A DNA stretch of 64,000 nt, from assembly GCA_029858285.1 (NCBI GenBank), contig JAOUFN010000006.1, forward strand, positions 62,001 through 126,000, read 5' to 3'. Both the position numbers and the translations under genes were made by a program. The notes beneath the pieces were generated by a model. That model saw nothing but the letters and a program-made list of their open reading frames with translations, did no database searches and was not told where the DNA came from. Each line of letters begins with the position of its first letter. The first letter of the stretch is position 1. Of this stretch, positions 24,792 to 34,233 are shown one piece after another. Source of the stretch: Nitrospirota bacterium. Its GTDB lineage: Bacteria > Nitrospirota > JACRHL01.

Positions 24792-25496
24792 TTAGTTGAC
24801 GGTCAATTCGACACGCGCCACCGGGTTCTGCCAGCGGTGCACGGTGCTGTCCAGATCGCTGGCGCCGCCCGTGGCGTTGGTGTCGCCCAGAGTGCCCCGA
24901 TGCACATGCACCGTGGCCGTGGCGTCCGCCCCGGCCACCCCGGTGCCGCCGGTGCCGCCCAGCATGGTGGGGTCCGCCGGAATGCCGGGCAGCCCCGCCG
25001 AGCATCCGGTGCTGAACAGTTCATCGTTGGCCTCGGTGCCCGCGTCGTACAGATTGAGATCGAAGGTGTAGGTTCCCGGCGCGGAGGGGATGGTCGCGCT
25101 GTCCAGCCCCACAAAGCCGTCGTTGGTGGGCAGCCCCATGGCCACCACGCTCAGCCGGGTGTTCGCGGATGCCGTGGTGAGCATGGCGGTGGTGCTGGCG
25201 CCGGGCGCCAGCAGGCCCGCCGCCGGATTGGCGACCAGGTCGGCGGCGGCGCCGGCCAGGGTGGTGGAGAGCGCCGCAATATCGCCGCATTCGGCCATGA
25301 TCTGCAAATCTGCCGATGCCGCCATGCCGACGCTGAACAGATCGCTGGTAGCGGGATGGGCGGCGACCAGCAGGGGGGTGAAGTAGATGTTGTGGGACAG
25401 GTTGGTTACGGTTACGTCCAGGCTGGCCGCAGCCGCCGGGGCCGTGGCGAGCAGGGCCGCAGCAAGCCCCAGGGTGGCGATGCGATGGTGTTGCAT
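24792..25496 (-). CDS. Exported spondin-domain protein
   Basis: The protein has 234 residues with a classical signal peptide (ending APAAAA). The spondin pattern is complete: DVTVTNLSHNIYFTPLLVAAHP, ADLQIMAECGD, GLPTNDGFVGLDS and NLYDAGTEANDE. Unlike its neighbour it has no lipobox Cys, so it is probably released or periplasmic. GGAGGAG precedes ATG 25496. It is the first gene of a two-gene spondin operon; the pair probably arose by duplication. Confidence 0.9.
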   Translation of the reverse strand: MQHHRIATLGLAAALLATAPAAAASLDVTVTNLSHNIYFTPLLVAAHPATSDLFSVGMAASADLQIMAECGDIAALSTTLAGAAADLVANPAAGLLAPGASTTAMLTTASANTRLSVVAMGLPTNDGFVGLDSATIPSAPGTYTFDLNLYDAGTEANDELFSTGCSAGLPGIPADPTMLGGTGGTGVAGADATATVHVHRGTLGDTNATGGASDLDSTVHRWQNPVARVELTVN

Positions 25497-25659
25497 GAAA
25501 AAAACTCCTCCGTCGACAGGTTGATGCGTATCGGCGCCGAATCCCGGCCACCGTTTGCGCCTTCATCCTGTCAGCCGCGATTAACGGAGGAATAAACACC
25601 ATATGACGGTTCTGTAAACATCGCGGCGGGTCACCGTCGGTCGTCCCCTCTTTCCCCGG

Positions 25660-27012
25660 TTACGGCCGAGGGCCGTTTCCACTACCCTCTTCATCCAGAT
25701 TTACCCGGTACCAGTCGATGTGGCGGGTGAGGTACATCACTCCCGCCAGCACCACGAACAGGCCGATGCTGCCCATCAGCAGTGCGTAGTCCTCGAGTTG
25801 CAGGACCACAAAAAGGAAGCCGTAGAGCAGGAACAGCAGGGAGCCCACCATGCCCGCCATGCGCAGGCTGCCGAGGATGGCGCGGGCGTAGCCGGTGATC
25901 ATGCCGATCACGGCGGTGGCCGCGATCAGGTAGGAAAGGCCGAAGGAAATCTGTTCCGACAGGGCGATGAGCAGGGTGTAGAACAGCACCACCGCAAACC
26001 CCACCAGCAGGTACTGGATGGGGTGCACCCGGCGCCGGTTCATGATTTCCGACACGAAGAAGGCCGTGAACGCGAAGGTGATGAACAGCGCCGCGTACTT
26101 GGCTGTGCGTTCGGATTTCTGATAGATGTCCACGGTGCGGTGCAGCTTGACGCCGAAGGCGGAGCCGCTCACCCGGTACTTGCCGCCCGCCCACTCCTGG
26201 GGATAGTTGCGGTTCAGGTGCAGGGTACGCCAGGTGGCGGTGAAGTCCTTGTCGGTGATGGTCCGCTCCTGGGGCAGGTAGGCGCCGGAAAAGCCGGGGG
26301 AGGGCCACGGCGCGGCCAGTTTTACCTGGGTTATCTTGCCCACCGGGGTGACCTCCAGTCGCTCATTGCCGTTGATGCGCAGGTGAAAGCTGAATGGAAT
26401 GTCCCCCCGCTCCGGGCCATCCAGGGGAAGGGGAGCGCTGACCCCGGCGTCCATCAGGTCGGTGGTGGGCACGCCGGGGTTCATCGCCGGTTTCCCGTGG
26501 GTGGACAGATCGGTCTCGATGGTGTCCCGAATGCCCACCATGTCGCTGACGCCGAGCTGCACCACCGCCTGCTCCCACAAAATGTCCCCGGCGGGGACAT
26601 CGACGCGGCGACTGCGCGGGTGCGAAAAATGGCCGCTCAGGGACAGGTCGGCGCCGTAGAGCACCGCCTCGTAAATGCCCCGGTAGCGGATTTCGGGGGC
26701 GAGGCTGCCTTCGAGGTTCAGGGTATCCGGCAAGAAGTGCAGGTAGGCGAGGCTGTATTGTGGTTCGCCGCCTTTATTTTCCTTGTAGGTGACCTTGTAG
26801 GGGACCGAGATGATGGGGCCGGTGATGGTCTGCGCCTGCCCCCACTTGGCGGCGATGTTCCGCACCGCCTCGTCGCGCCGGTCCTCGCGCTCGTGGATAA
26901 GACCTTGCACCAGGGCGGCGGGGATGAGCAGGATCAGAATCAGGACGCCGATGATCAGTGCCTTGACGCTGATGGAACTCTTCATCACCGAGACCGTGCC
27001 GGGGTTCCCCAT
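25660..27012 (-). CDS. creD: CreD-family inner-membrane protein
   Basis: The protein has 450 residues. One N-terminal helix (KALIIGVLILILLIPAALV) is followed by a large periplasmic region that begins with ERxxRRDEAVRNIAAKWG and GPIISVPYK, typical of CreD. Six C-terminal membrane helices follow from about 305 (including HPIQYLLVGFAVVLFYTLLIALSE). CreD is an inner-membrane protein of the CreBC regulon that alters envelope or colicin resistance. GGAGG lies 6-10 bases before ATG 27012. No creBC genes are adjacent, so this is an orphan creD. Confidence 0.93.
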   Translation of the reverse strand: MGNPGTVSVMKSSISVKALIIGVLILILLIPAALVQGLIHEREDRRDEAVRNIAAKWGQAQTITGPIISVPYKVTYKENKGGEPQYSLAYLHFLPDTLNLEGSLAPEIRYRGIYEAVLYGADLSLSGHFSHPRSRRVDVPAGDILWEQAVVQLGVSDMVGIRDTIETDLSTHGKPAMNPGVPTTDLMDAGVSAPLPLDGPERGDIPFSFHLRINGNERLEVTPVGKITQVKLAAPWPSPGFSGAYLPQERTITDKDFTATWRTLHLNRNYPQEWAGGKYRVSGSAFGVKLHRTVDIYQKSERTAKYAALFITFAFTAFFVSEIMNRRRVHPIQYLLVGFAVVLFYTLLIALSEQISFGLSYLIAATAVIGMITGYARAILGSLRMAGMVGSLLFLLYGFLFVVLQLEDYALLMGSIGLFVVLAGVMYLTRHIDWYRVNLDEEGSGNGPRP

Positions 27013-27125
27013 CGCGTTTCCTCCTTGAAGCATCGGGCAAATAAAACGGGCTGACGAAAGCCGACGAGCGCCGGGCGGGGGGCAGAAAACCGGAAGGGGA
27101 GGCTGAAAAGGGAAGCTGGATGCCG

Positions 27126-27611
27126 TCAGTCGTCCCCACCGACCGGCCCGCGCAGCCGTTTGACAGTGCCACGCCGCCCCTTTTGCGTCAAGCGTCGCTC
27201 GCGGGCAGCGCGGCCCGGCTTGGTCTTTTTGCGCGGCGGGGGGGGCGGGGCGGCGGCGCGTTCGATCAGGGCGCGCAGGCGTTCCAGCGCGTCCTGACGG
27301 TTGCGCTCCCGGGTGCGGTGACGGTGGGCGTGGATGAGGATTTCCCCGGCGGCGGTGGCCAGGTGTCCGGCCATTTTCAGCAGGCGTTGCCGCACCGGAT
27401 CCGGCAGGGAGGGCGAGTGCGCCGCGTCAAAGCGCAGCACCACGGCGGTTTCGACCTTGTTGACGTTTTGGCCGCCGGGCCCCGGGGAGCGGGCGAAGCT
27501 GACGCCGATCTCCGTCATGGGGATGACCACCCCGTGGCCAACGCGCAGCACATCGCGGGGTGTGGAGGCAGGGGGGGGCGTTGGGGCCGGGGGCAGGGAG
27601 GAATCGGTCAC
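27126..27611 (-). CDS. arfB: Peptidyl-tRNA hydrolase ArfB (ribosome rescue)
   Basis: The protein has 161 residues. The catalytic GGQ is in SPGPGGQNVNKVETAVVLRF near residue 43, followed by the class I release-factor fold. The C-terminus is a basic tail (RKKTKPGRAARERRLTQKG) that in ArfB enters the empty mRNA channel of stalled ribosomes. The N-terminus has a Pro-rich extension of about 20 residues. A GNAT gene ends 5 bases upstream, so the two are co-transcribed. Confidence 0.95.
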   Translation of the reverse strand: MTDSSLPPAPTPPPASTPRDVLRVGHGVVIPMTEIGVSFARSPGPGGQNVNKVETAVVLRFDAAHSPSLPDPVRQRLLKMAGHLATAAGEILIHAHRHRTRERNRQDALERLRALIERAAAPPPPPRKKTKPGRAARERRLTQKGRRGTVKRLRGPVGGDD

Positions 27612-27616
27612 CGGGG

Positions 27617-28051
27617 CTATGGACCCGTCAGGTTCAGCCGGAAATGGTGGCTGGTGAATTCCATGTGATGGGCCTCGTAAAAGCGGTGGGCGTCCATCCG
27701 CTGCACCCCGGAATCCAGATGCAACTGGTCACACCCGGCCTTGCGGGCGATGTCGATCAATCGTTCCAGCAAGTGGCCGCCAAACCCCCGGGAGCGGTAC
27801 GCAGCATCGGTGACCAGGTCGTCCACATACAAAAACCGGCCCCAGGCCAGGTTTTCCGCAATCCGGTATCCGGCTACCGATACCACCTCGCCCCCGGCTT
27901 CTACAAAGGTCATGCGGTAACCCCGCTCCATCTGGCGGCGCACGCGGGAAACGAAAGTGCCCGCCTCCAGATGCGGGCGCAACTGGTACAGAACCGAAAA
28001 ACAGCGCGCAATGGCGGAGTCCGTTTCGGCGTGGCGAATCATGTGCGGCAT
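27617..28051 (-). CDS. GNAT-family N-acetyltransferase
   Basis: The protein has 144 residues from ATG 28051 (an ATG at 28042 is also possible). The acetyl-CoA-binding motif is YRSRGFGGHLLERLIDIARKAG near residue 88, with the preceding strand FLYVDDLVTDAAY. The C-terminus AHRFYEAHHMEFTSHHF is the usual motif B region. The substrate is unknown. It sits in the middle of a three-gene run (lipoprotein, GNAT, arfB) with gaps of 10 and 5 bases. Confidence 0.88.
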   Translation of the reverse strand: MPHMIRHAETDSAIARCFSVLYQLRPHLEAGTFVSRVRRQMERGYRMTFVEAGGEVVSVAGYRIAENLAWGRFLYVDDLVTDAAYRSRGFGGHLLERLIDIARKAGCDQLHLDSGVQRMDAHRFYEAHHMEFTSHHFRLNLTGP

Positions 28052-28061
28052 GGCAGCGGCT

Positions 28062-28559
28062 TCAGGACGGTGTTTCGGCCACGCACTCGGCTTCCAGGCG
28101 AGTGTGACCAGGGGAGGCACTGGAACCACTGGTGACCCGACACAGGGCGCCACCACGGCGCAGAGACAGTGCCGTGGTCAAAGCGGGGGAGGTCTGTGTG
28201 GCGTCGGGCATCGTCGTAACGGGCAATAGTTCCCACCCGCGCACGGTCATGTCGTGGTTGAGTTTTTCCAGCAATGACGCGCTGTCAGCGTCCGCTTCTG
28301 GTTCCGTGATGCGGCAGGCGGGCACGGGCGCACCGGTGACCGGGTGGGGCACGCTGGCGGTGCTGCGCACCACGTGAGAGAAGCGGTAGACGCCCATGAC
28401 CTCGGCCAGTTCACTGCACGCCGCCTGAGCCATGGGGGACACGCGAGGCCCGGAGGGTGACGGTGGGGGAGAGCAGGCGGACATTCCTGCCAGCGCCAAC
28501 ATCGTCACCGCGATGATTCCCGGCAGGGAGGGACCGGGCCGGGTTGTTTCCAGTGTCAT
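28062..28559 (-). CDS. Putative lipoprotein, function unknown
   Basis: The protein has 165 residues from ATG 28559. The signal peptide ends in a lipobox-like LAGMSAC followed by a Pro/Ser linker. The mature part has ACSELAEVMGVYRFSHVVRSTASVP and RGWELLPVTTMPDATQ, with Cys at several positions. The family is not recognised. It is the first gene of the run that continues into the GNAT and arfB genes. An earlier start at ATG 28610 cannot be excluded. Confidence 0.65.
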   Translation of the reverse strand: MTLETTRPGPSLPGIIAVTMLALAGMSACSPPPSPSGPRVSPMAQAACSELAEVMGVYRFSHVVRSTASVPHPVTGAPVPACRITEPEADADSASLLEKLNHDMTVRGWELLPVTTMPDATQTSPALTTALSLRRGGALCRVTSGSSASPGHTRLEAECVAETPS

Positions 28560-28800
28560 GTGCGTCTGCCACTCCACCCGCTGACGGTTGCGGCGCGCCG
28601 TCTGGCTCATGCCGGGCGCCGAATGCGTCCCACTATAGCGGATTTGCCCAAGGCGGGCACGCGGGAAGGGAAGGGTGAACACGGCTCGCAGCGCCAGCCG
28701 GGGTGGTCACCGGGTCACGGCCATCCACGGGCTTCCACGCCCGGGACACACGGAGGCCTCAGTTCCCCCAATCGGCGCGGCCGGATTCCCGATAAATCCG

Positions 28801-28838
28801 ACCGTGCCCCGGATTTTTCACGGATACCGCAGCGGGCC
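28801..28838. repeat. Dispersed intergenic repeat copy
   Basis: The sequence contains GGATACCGCAGCGGGCC preceded by CCCCGGATTTTTCAC. The same core is at 4704 and 4812, and a close variant is at 22061-22096. This copy lies just beyond the stop codon of the zinc-ribbon gene. Confidence 0.45.
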
Positions 28839-28845
28839 AGGCCTG

Positions 28846-29043
28846 CTAGCCGACGCGGGCGCGGGAAACCTCGGGCGCCGGCCGATGCGTGCGGTTGTAA
28901 AGGATCACTGGATCGGACGCCTCGCCGCAGGTCAGGCAGCGCCAGCCTTCGAACGTATGGACACCCTGATCCCCCCGCATGTCGAAAAACCGCTGCGGCA
29001 CCATATGGGCCGCGCAACGCGGGCATTTATTAATGTGTTTCAC
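28846..29043 (-). CDS. Small zinc-ribbon protein (paralogue A)
   Basis: The protein has 65 residues from GTG 29043 (poly-G Shine-Dalgarno upstream). It carries a CPRC and CLTC pair separated by about 26 residues, which would bind one zinc. The sequence between and after reads QRFFDMRGDQG then WRCLTCGEASDPVILYNRTHRP. The same framework, including R/F-D, WRCL-CG and DPVILxN, recurs in the gene at 35787. The function is unknown; such ribbons often bind nucleic acid or act as small adaptors. The repeat copy at 28801 lies next to its stop. Confidence 0.78.
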   Translation of the reverse strand: MKHINKCPRCAAHMVPQRFFDMRGDQGVHTFEGWRCLTCGEASDPVILYNRTHRPAPEVSRARVG

Positions 29044-29195
29044 GCTTCACCCCCCCAGGTTGGTTTCACCCGCTCCCCCCCAAAAAACTCCCGTTAGTTC
29101 GATTCAAGCCCATGAAACCGCACCCCGCAATTGGGGAAAACCCTGATGGGGGAAGTGGGGTGGGGGAAGTGGGATGGAGGAAGTTGCCGGAAGGG

Positions 29196-30500
29196 TCAGG
29201 GGGCCGGGGGCGGGGGCGGGGAAAAAATCACCGGGCCGCCGGAGGTGGAGGCACTGCGAATATGCACGTCACGCTGGGGAAAGGGAATCTCGATTCCGTG
29301 CAGGCGAAACTTGTCCCAGATGCGCAGATAGATGTCGCTGGTCACATTACCCAGCCCGCCCTCCGGGTCGTTGATCCACACCCGCAGCTCAAGCTCCACG
29401 GCGTTGTCGCCAAAGCCGGTGACCAGAACATTGATGGGAGGTTCGGCCAGCGTCCGGGGCGATTCCGTCGCCGCATCCCGCATCAGTTGCATGGCACGCC
29501 GCACGTCGGCGGTGTAGGCCACGCCCACCGGAACCCTCAGCCGGACGTCGTTGTTGGAATAGGACCAGTTCTCCACCCGCTCGGTGATGAGGGTCTCGTT
29601 GGGGATAAGGTGTTCCTTGCCGTCGCGGGTGAGCACCGAGACGTAGCGCGCCGAAAGATTTTCCACCCAGCCGTAGGTGTCACCCACCACGATCACGTCA
29701 CCGGGCTTGATGGAGCGGTCCACCAGCAGGATGATGCCGCTGATGAAGTTGGACACCACCTTCTGCAGGCCGAAACCGAGGCCCAGTCCAATGGCGCCGC
29801 TGAACACGGTGAGGGCGGTAACGTCGATGCCCACCGCCGTCATCCCCAGCAGGATGGCGAACACCAGCAAACCGAAACGCAGCAGCTTGCCGAACAACAC
29901 GCGCATGGAAGGGGACAGGTCCGACCAGGCGCCAAGTTGTCGCTCCAGCAGCCGCGACAGCATGTTGGCGCCGCCCACGAACAGGGTCAGCACCCCAAGG
30001 CCGGTGAGCACCGACAGCACCGAAATGCGCGAGTGCCCCAGTGTAACCCCCAGGGCATCCAGTGCTGCCACCAGGGGAGAGAGCAGTCCCGCCAGGTGCA
30101 GCGCCGCCGTGACCCAGGCGACGCTGGCCAGAAACCGCGCCAAACGCGGGCGCAGCGCCAGGATCGACACCAGACGAATGATCACCCAGGTCAATGCCAG
30201 TGTGATGGCGCCGTCGGCGATGCCGGTGGCGGCGCCCTTGGCCCGGGCGGCGCTGGCGTACAGCCAGAACAGGAACAGGGAAACGGTCGGCAGCAGGATG
30301 TCCGCCAGTGCGTGCATCAGGGCCGCCACCAGAGGCGGTTCCTGTTCGCGGGAGAGGGCTAGGAAGCGCCGCACCGGCACCCGGGTGACGAGAAACGCCA
30401 CTATCAGAGACAGCAGCACCCAGCCGCTCTGGCTCAGGACGGCGGGATGCAGCAGATGCAACCGCACCCAGTCCTGCACGATGTGAAACAGTTCGGTCAT
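29196..30500 (-). CDS. MscS-family mechanosensitive channel
   Basis: The protein has 434 residues. About six membrane helices occupy residues 15-240. The pore helix TM3 is FSGAIGLGLGFGLQKVVSNFISGIILL near 235, with the Gly/Ala packing of MscS, followed by the beta domain PGDVIVVGDTYGWVENLSARY. A cytoplasmic alpha/beta vestibule domain ends in FPQRDVHI and a Pro-rich tail. It would open on membrane tension to release solutes. ATG 30500 lies over 400 bases from the nearest gene upstream. Confidence 0.95.
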   Translation of the reverse strand: MTELFHIVQDWVRLHLLHPAVLSQSGWVLLSLIVAFLVTRVPVRRFLALSREQEPPLVAALMHALADILLPTVSLFLFWLYASAARAKGAATGIADGAITLALTWVIIRLVSILALRPRLARFLASVAWVTAALHLAGLLSPLVAALDALGVTLGHSRISVLSVLTGLGVLTLFVGGANMLSRLLERQLGAWSDLSPSMRVLFGKLLRFGLLVFAILLGMTAVGIDVTALTVFSGAIGLGLGFGLQKVVSNFISGIILLVDRSIKPGDVIVVGDTYGWVENLSARYVSVLTRDGKEHLIPNETLITERVENWSYSNNDVRLRVPVGVAYTADVRRAMQLMRDAATESPRTLAEPPINVLVTGFGDNAVELELRVWINDPEGGLGNVTSDIYLRIWDKFRLHGIEIPFPQRDVHIRSASTSGGPVIFSPPPPPAP

Positions 30501-30759
30501 GCGGTGGGGGATGTCATTTCCGGAAATGGAGAGGTATCCGGGAGGACATGGGGTGCCCTGTCGCTGGCGGTGGGCACCGACTGGTGGAAACCCGATTGCT
30601 GGTTACGCCGCATGTACCGCTGCCTCCAAACGCCCTTCGGTCCATTATGGGGGGGAGCATAGCGCGAAGCGGGGCGCGGGGGAAGGGTGTCGGAAAGTGG
30701 CGGACGGAGAGGGAGGAAAGCCGGGGGAAGTGGTGGAGGATCGATTTCTGCCCGGGTGC
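30501..30759. other. Intergenic region
   Basis: This gap lies between the small lipoprotein gene (which ends here) and the MscS gene start, both on the minus strand. It is G-rich, with no supported gene; it presumably holds the MscS promoter. Confidence 0.3.
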
Positions 30760-30963
30760 CTACGGGGCCAAAGCAATGCCGACAAAGTGGCGGTCACCGG
30801 TGACCACCATCTGGGTCGATTGCAACGACGGGTGAAATTCGGCGCAGGCGCCAAGCGCCAGCAAGGCGATTGCCGCGGCAGCCAGCAGGGCGCGTCGGCG
30901 GGGACGTGCAGGAACCGGCTGCGGGCTCCGTGCGGTTGTTTCCCGACGGATAGGCTGCATCAT
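30760..30963 (-). CDS. Small lipoprotein
   Basis: The protein has 67 residues from ATG 30963, with AAGGAAA 9 bases upstream. A basic N-region is followed by a hydrophobic stretch and a lipobox (ALLALGAC), leaving a mature peptide of about 25 residues. The family is not recognised. It lies divergent from the hybrid kinase; the 280 bases between contain no other feature I can support. Confidence 0.6.
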   Translation of the reverse strand: MMQPIRRETTARSPQPVPARPRRRALLAAAAIALLALGACAEFHPSLQSTQMVVTGDRHFVGIALAP

Positions 30964-31244
30964 GGATATCTTGTTTCCTTTACTGTTTACGACACTCCTG
31001 TCGGCCAATAAATGATCTGATATTAGATATTTATTTTCGCGGGGGGACCGTCCTCCGGTGGGGGCCGCCGCCGCGGTGGGCGAAAGGTTCGTTCGTCGGC
31101 AATCGACCGTTGTGGTTGCCCGGTTTTTCGGAGCGTGTTACCTTTCTGCTGTCTGCGGGTGTGCAACAGCGTTCTCACGAACCTGTCCTGTAGGGGAAAG
31201 ACCGTTTCCCTCCAAGGCTGGGTCTTGTGCGGAATCGGGGGGAT

Positions 31245-34193
31245 ATGGCCGAGCGGTCCGCCACCACTGAAAAACACCTGCTGCGGGTACGCGCCCGCCA
31301 GCTGCAACTGCTGTTCGACTCCCTTCCATCGGCGCTGGTGGTGTCGTGGCTGAACGCTGTGGTGCTCGCCGCCGTGTTGTGGGGCGAGGCGGACCCCTCC
31401 CCCATTTTCATCTGGCTGGGGGTGGTGACTGTCCTCACCTCCGTTCGCCTCCTGTCCCTGCGCCTCCGCCGCCCCGATCTGTCCGAACCCGGCGTTCTGG
31501 AGGTGGTGGAGCACCGGTTCAAGCTCTACATGGGGGTGTCGGGGGTGGTCTGGGGCGCCTCCGCGTTCTTCCTGTTCCCCTCCGGGTCGGTACCGCATCA
31601 GGCATTTCTGGCCTTCATTCTGGGGGGGATCGGCGCCGGGGCGGTTTCCACCCTTCCTTACTATCTGCGTCCAGTTCAGTTTTTCGTAGTAGCGGCGATT
31701 CTGCCCGTCTGCGCCCGGTTGATCGCCCAGGGCACCCCCTTGGGCACCACCATGGGGGGCATGCTCGGGTTGTTTGTGGTGATGTTGCTGGTCAGCTTGC
31801 AGCGCCTGTACCTGAACTCCCGCGAGACCACCCGTTTGCAGGTGGAAAACGCCGTGCAATCCGAGGCCCTGGACGCCACCCGGCAGCGGCTGGATCTTCA
31901 CCTCCGCAACACCCCCCTGGGAGTGATCGAGTGGGACCCCAACGGCAAGGTCATCAACTGGAACCCCGGCGCCCAGAGGATTTTTGGCTATAGCGCCGAG
32001 GAAATACTCGGCCACGGGTGGGAGCGGATCATCCCGGAATCCGCCATGCCCCACGTGAAACAGGTGGTGGACGCGCTGCTCAGCAACACCGGTGGTGAGC
32101 GCAGCACCAATGCCAATGTCACCCGCGATGGTCGGGCTATCCTGTGCGAGTGGTACAACACCCCCCTGGTGGCCGAGGACGGCACCGTGCTGGGGATCGG
32201 GTCTCTGGCGATGGACGTCACCGAGCGCGCCATGACCCAGGCCGCGCTGCGCGAGAACGAGGACCGTTTCCGCGCCCTGATGGAAAACGCTGCCGACGGC
32301 TTTCTGCTGCACGATGCCGAGGGGCGCTTTCTGGACGTGAACCGTCAGGCCTGCAGCAGTCTCGGGTACAGCCGCGAAGAATTGCTGTCCATGCGCGTTC
32401 CGGACGTGGAGGTGGGGGTAGACCCGGCCATGCTGGGAGAACTGTGGCCCCACATGGAGCGGGGTGAGGCCGTCACCCTGCAGGGGCTTCACCGCCGCAA
32501 GGACGGCTCCACTTTTCCCGTGGAAGTGCGTCTGAGTGCCATCGAACGCAAGGGCGAAAAGCTGGTGGTGGTGGTGGCACGCGACATCAGCGAGCGCCTG
32601 CGGGCGCAAAGCGCCCTGCGCGAAAGTGAGGAACGCCTGCGCTTCCTGCTCTCCTCCGCCCCGGTGGTGATCTACACCTGCTCCCTGGAAGAGCATTTTC
32701 CCGCAACCTACGTCGGCCCCAACGTGTCGGACATGCTCGGCTACCCCCCGGAGAAATTTCTGGACGATCCGCTGTTCTGGTCCTCCGGCATCCACCCGGA
32801 GGACCGGGAGCGGGTGTTCCGCGACTTGCAGGCGTTGTTCGCCCACGGTACCCACGAACACGAATACCGCTTCCGCAGGGGCGACGGCAGCTACATCTGG
32901 GTGTACGACGAACTACGCCTGCTGTATGACCCCGAAGGTCACCCGCGTGAGATCATTGGTTACTGGGCCGATGTGTCGCGCCGCAAGGGGGTGGAGTTCG
33001 CCCTGGTGGAGGCGCGCCGCGAGGCAGAGTATGCCAGCCAGACCAAAACCCGCTTCCTGTCGCGCATGAGCCACGAGCTGCGCACCCCCCTCAACGGCAT
33101 CCTCGGGTTCGCCCAGTTGCTGAACATGGACCGCGCCCGGCTTTCCCCCAACCATGTGGAGTCGGTGGAACAGATACTTACCGGCGGCAACTATCTGCTC
33201 AACCTGATCAACGACCTCCTCGATCTGTCCAAACTCGACATTGGCGAGATGCCCCTGTCCATCGATGCGGTGCCCCTTGAGGACGTGGTGGAGTCCTGCG
33301 TGCGCCTGGTGCAGCCGGTTGCGGGCAAGCGCAACATCCGCATCCACGCCGATGGTTATGCCGGGGTGTCCGTGACGGCGGACCTGGTGCGGCTCAAACA
33401 GGTGTTGCTCAACCTGCTGTCCAATTCGGTCAAGTACAACCGAACGGACGGCGATGTCTACCTTACCGTTCAGCGTGAGCCGGAGGGGTGGGTGCGGCTG
33501 GCCTTGCGGGACACGGGGCCGGGCATCGAGGCTGAGTTCCAGCAATACCTGTTCCAGCCGTTTCGCCGCGCCCTGCCCATGGAAGATTCCGTGGAAGGAA
33601 CCGGTATCGGGTTGTCTATCAGCCGCAAGCTGGTGGAACTGATGGGGGGCCGCATCGGTTGCGACAGCGCTCCCGGCGAGGGGGCCACCTTCTGGGTCGA
33701 ACTGCGCGCTGCCACACCGCATTTGGAGGAGGTCGAAATCTCCGGCGTTGAAGCGACCCAGGCGTCAGACACCGACGCCTGGGCTTCCGGGGTTCGCCCG
33801 ATCGCCGTTTTGCAGGTGGAGGACAACCCCTCCAACCGGCTGCTGATGCAGGAAATCCTGTCGCGCGTTCCGGGCCTTACCCTGCATTCCGCCCGTACCG
33901 GTGAGGAGGGGGTGCGCATGGCCCGTGAGCACCGGCCGGACCTGGTGTTGCTGGACATGAATTTGCCGGATATGACGGGTTTCGACGTTTTCACCCTGCT
34001 GCGCACCCTGCCGGAGATGAATGGGGTTCCGGTGGTGGCGGTCAGCGCCGACAGTCTTCCCGATCAGGTGCAGCGCGCCCTGCACGCTGGATTCGATGAC
34101 TACCTGTGCAAGCCGTACCGGGTGGAGGGCGTGTTCAAGGTCATCGAAAAGGTCGCGGGCCAGTCCACTGGAGGGGCAACCCCCCAGCGGTAA
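31245..34193 (+). CDS. Hybrid sensor histidine kinase with membrane N-terminus and three PAS domains
   Basis: The protein has 982 residues from ATG 31245 (GTG 31227 is an alternative). Five or so N-terminal helices (about 30-185) are followed by three PAS/PAC units between about 205 and 590. The HisKA box is SRMSHELRTPLNGILGFAQLL near 610. The HATPase has the N-box LLNLLSNSVKYN, G1 DTGPGI and G2 GTGIGLSIS. The receiver domain at about 850-970 has VLQVEDNPSN, phospho-acceptor DLVLLDMNLPD and CKPYR. It therefore phosphorylates His, then an internal Asp. A downstream Hpt or response regulator is not in the window. It is followed convergently by a membrane/TPR gene. Confidence 0.95.
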   Translation: MAERSATTEKHLLRVRARQLQLLFDSLPSALVVSWLNAVVLAAVLWGEADPSPIFIWLGVVTVLTSVRLLSLRLRRPDLSEPGVLEVVEHRFKLYMGVSGVVWGASAFFLFPSGSVPHQAFLAFILGGIGAGAVSTLPYYLRPVQFFVVAAILPVCARLIAQGTPLGTTMGGMLGLFVVMLLVSLQRLYLNSRETTRLQVENAVQSEALDATRQRLDLHLRNTPLGVIEWDPNGKVINWNPGAQRIFGYSAEEILGHGWERIIPESAMPHVKQVVDALLSNTGGERSTNANVTRDGRAILCEWYNTPLVAEDGTVLGIGSLAMDVTERAMTQAALRENEDRFRALMENAADGFLLHDAEGRFLDVNRQACSSLGYSREELLSMRVPDVEVGVDPAMLGELWPHMERGEAVTLQGLHRRKDGSTFPVEVRLSAIERKGEKLVVVVARDISERLRAQSALRESEERLRFLLSSAPVVIYTCSLEEHFPATYVGPNVSDMLGYPPEKFLDDPLFWSSGIHPEDRERVFRDLQALFAHGTHEHEYRFRRGDGSYIWVYDELRLLYDPEGHPREIIGYWADVSRRKGVEFALVEARREAEYASQTKTRFLSRMSHELRTPLNGILGFAQLLNMDRARLSPNHVESVEQILTGGNYLLNLINDLLDLSKLDIGEMPLSIDAVPLEDVVESCVRLVQPVAGKRNIRIHADGYAGVSVTADLVRLKQVLLNLLSNSVKYNRTDGDVYLTVQREPEGWVRLALRDTGPGIEAEFQQYLFQPFRRALPMEDSVEGTGIGLSISRKLVELMGGRIGCDSAPGEGATFWVELRAATPHLEEVEISGVEATQASDTDAWASGVRPIAVLQVEDNPSNRLLMQEILSRVPGLTLHSARTGEEGVRMAREHRPDLVLLDMNLPDMTGFDVFTLLRTLPEMNGVPVVAVSADSLPDQVQRALHAGFDDYLCKPYRVEGVFKVIEKVAGQSTGGATPQR

Positions 34194-34233
34194 GGGCCGA
34201 CTGCCGCCCCCCGGCCCACAGTCGGCCGGGCCC

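Noticed and set aside
31023-32861. 612-residue open frame antisense to the hybrid kinase
   Set aside because: Shadow of the kinase frame; His/Gln-rich composition and no recognisable domains.
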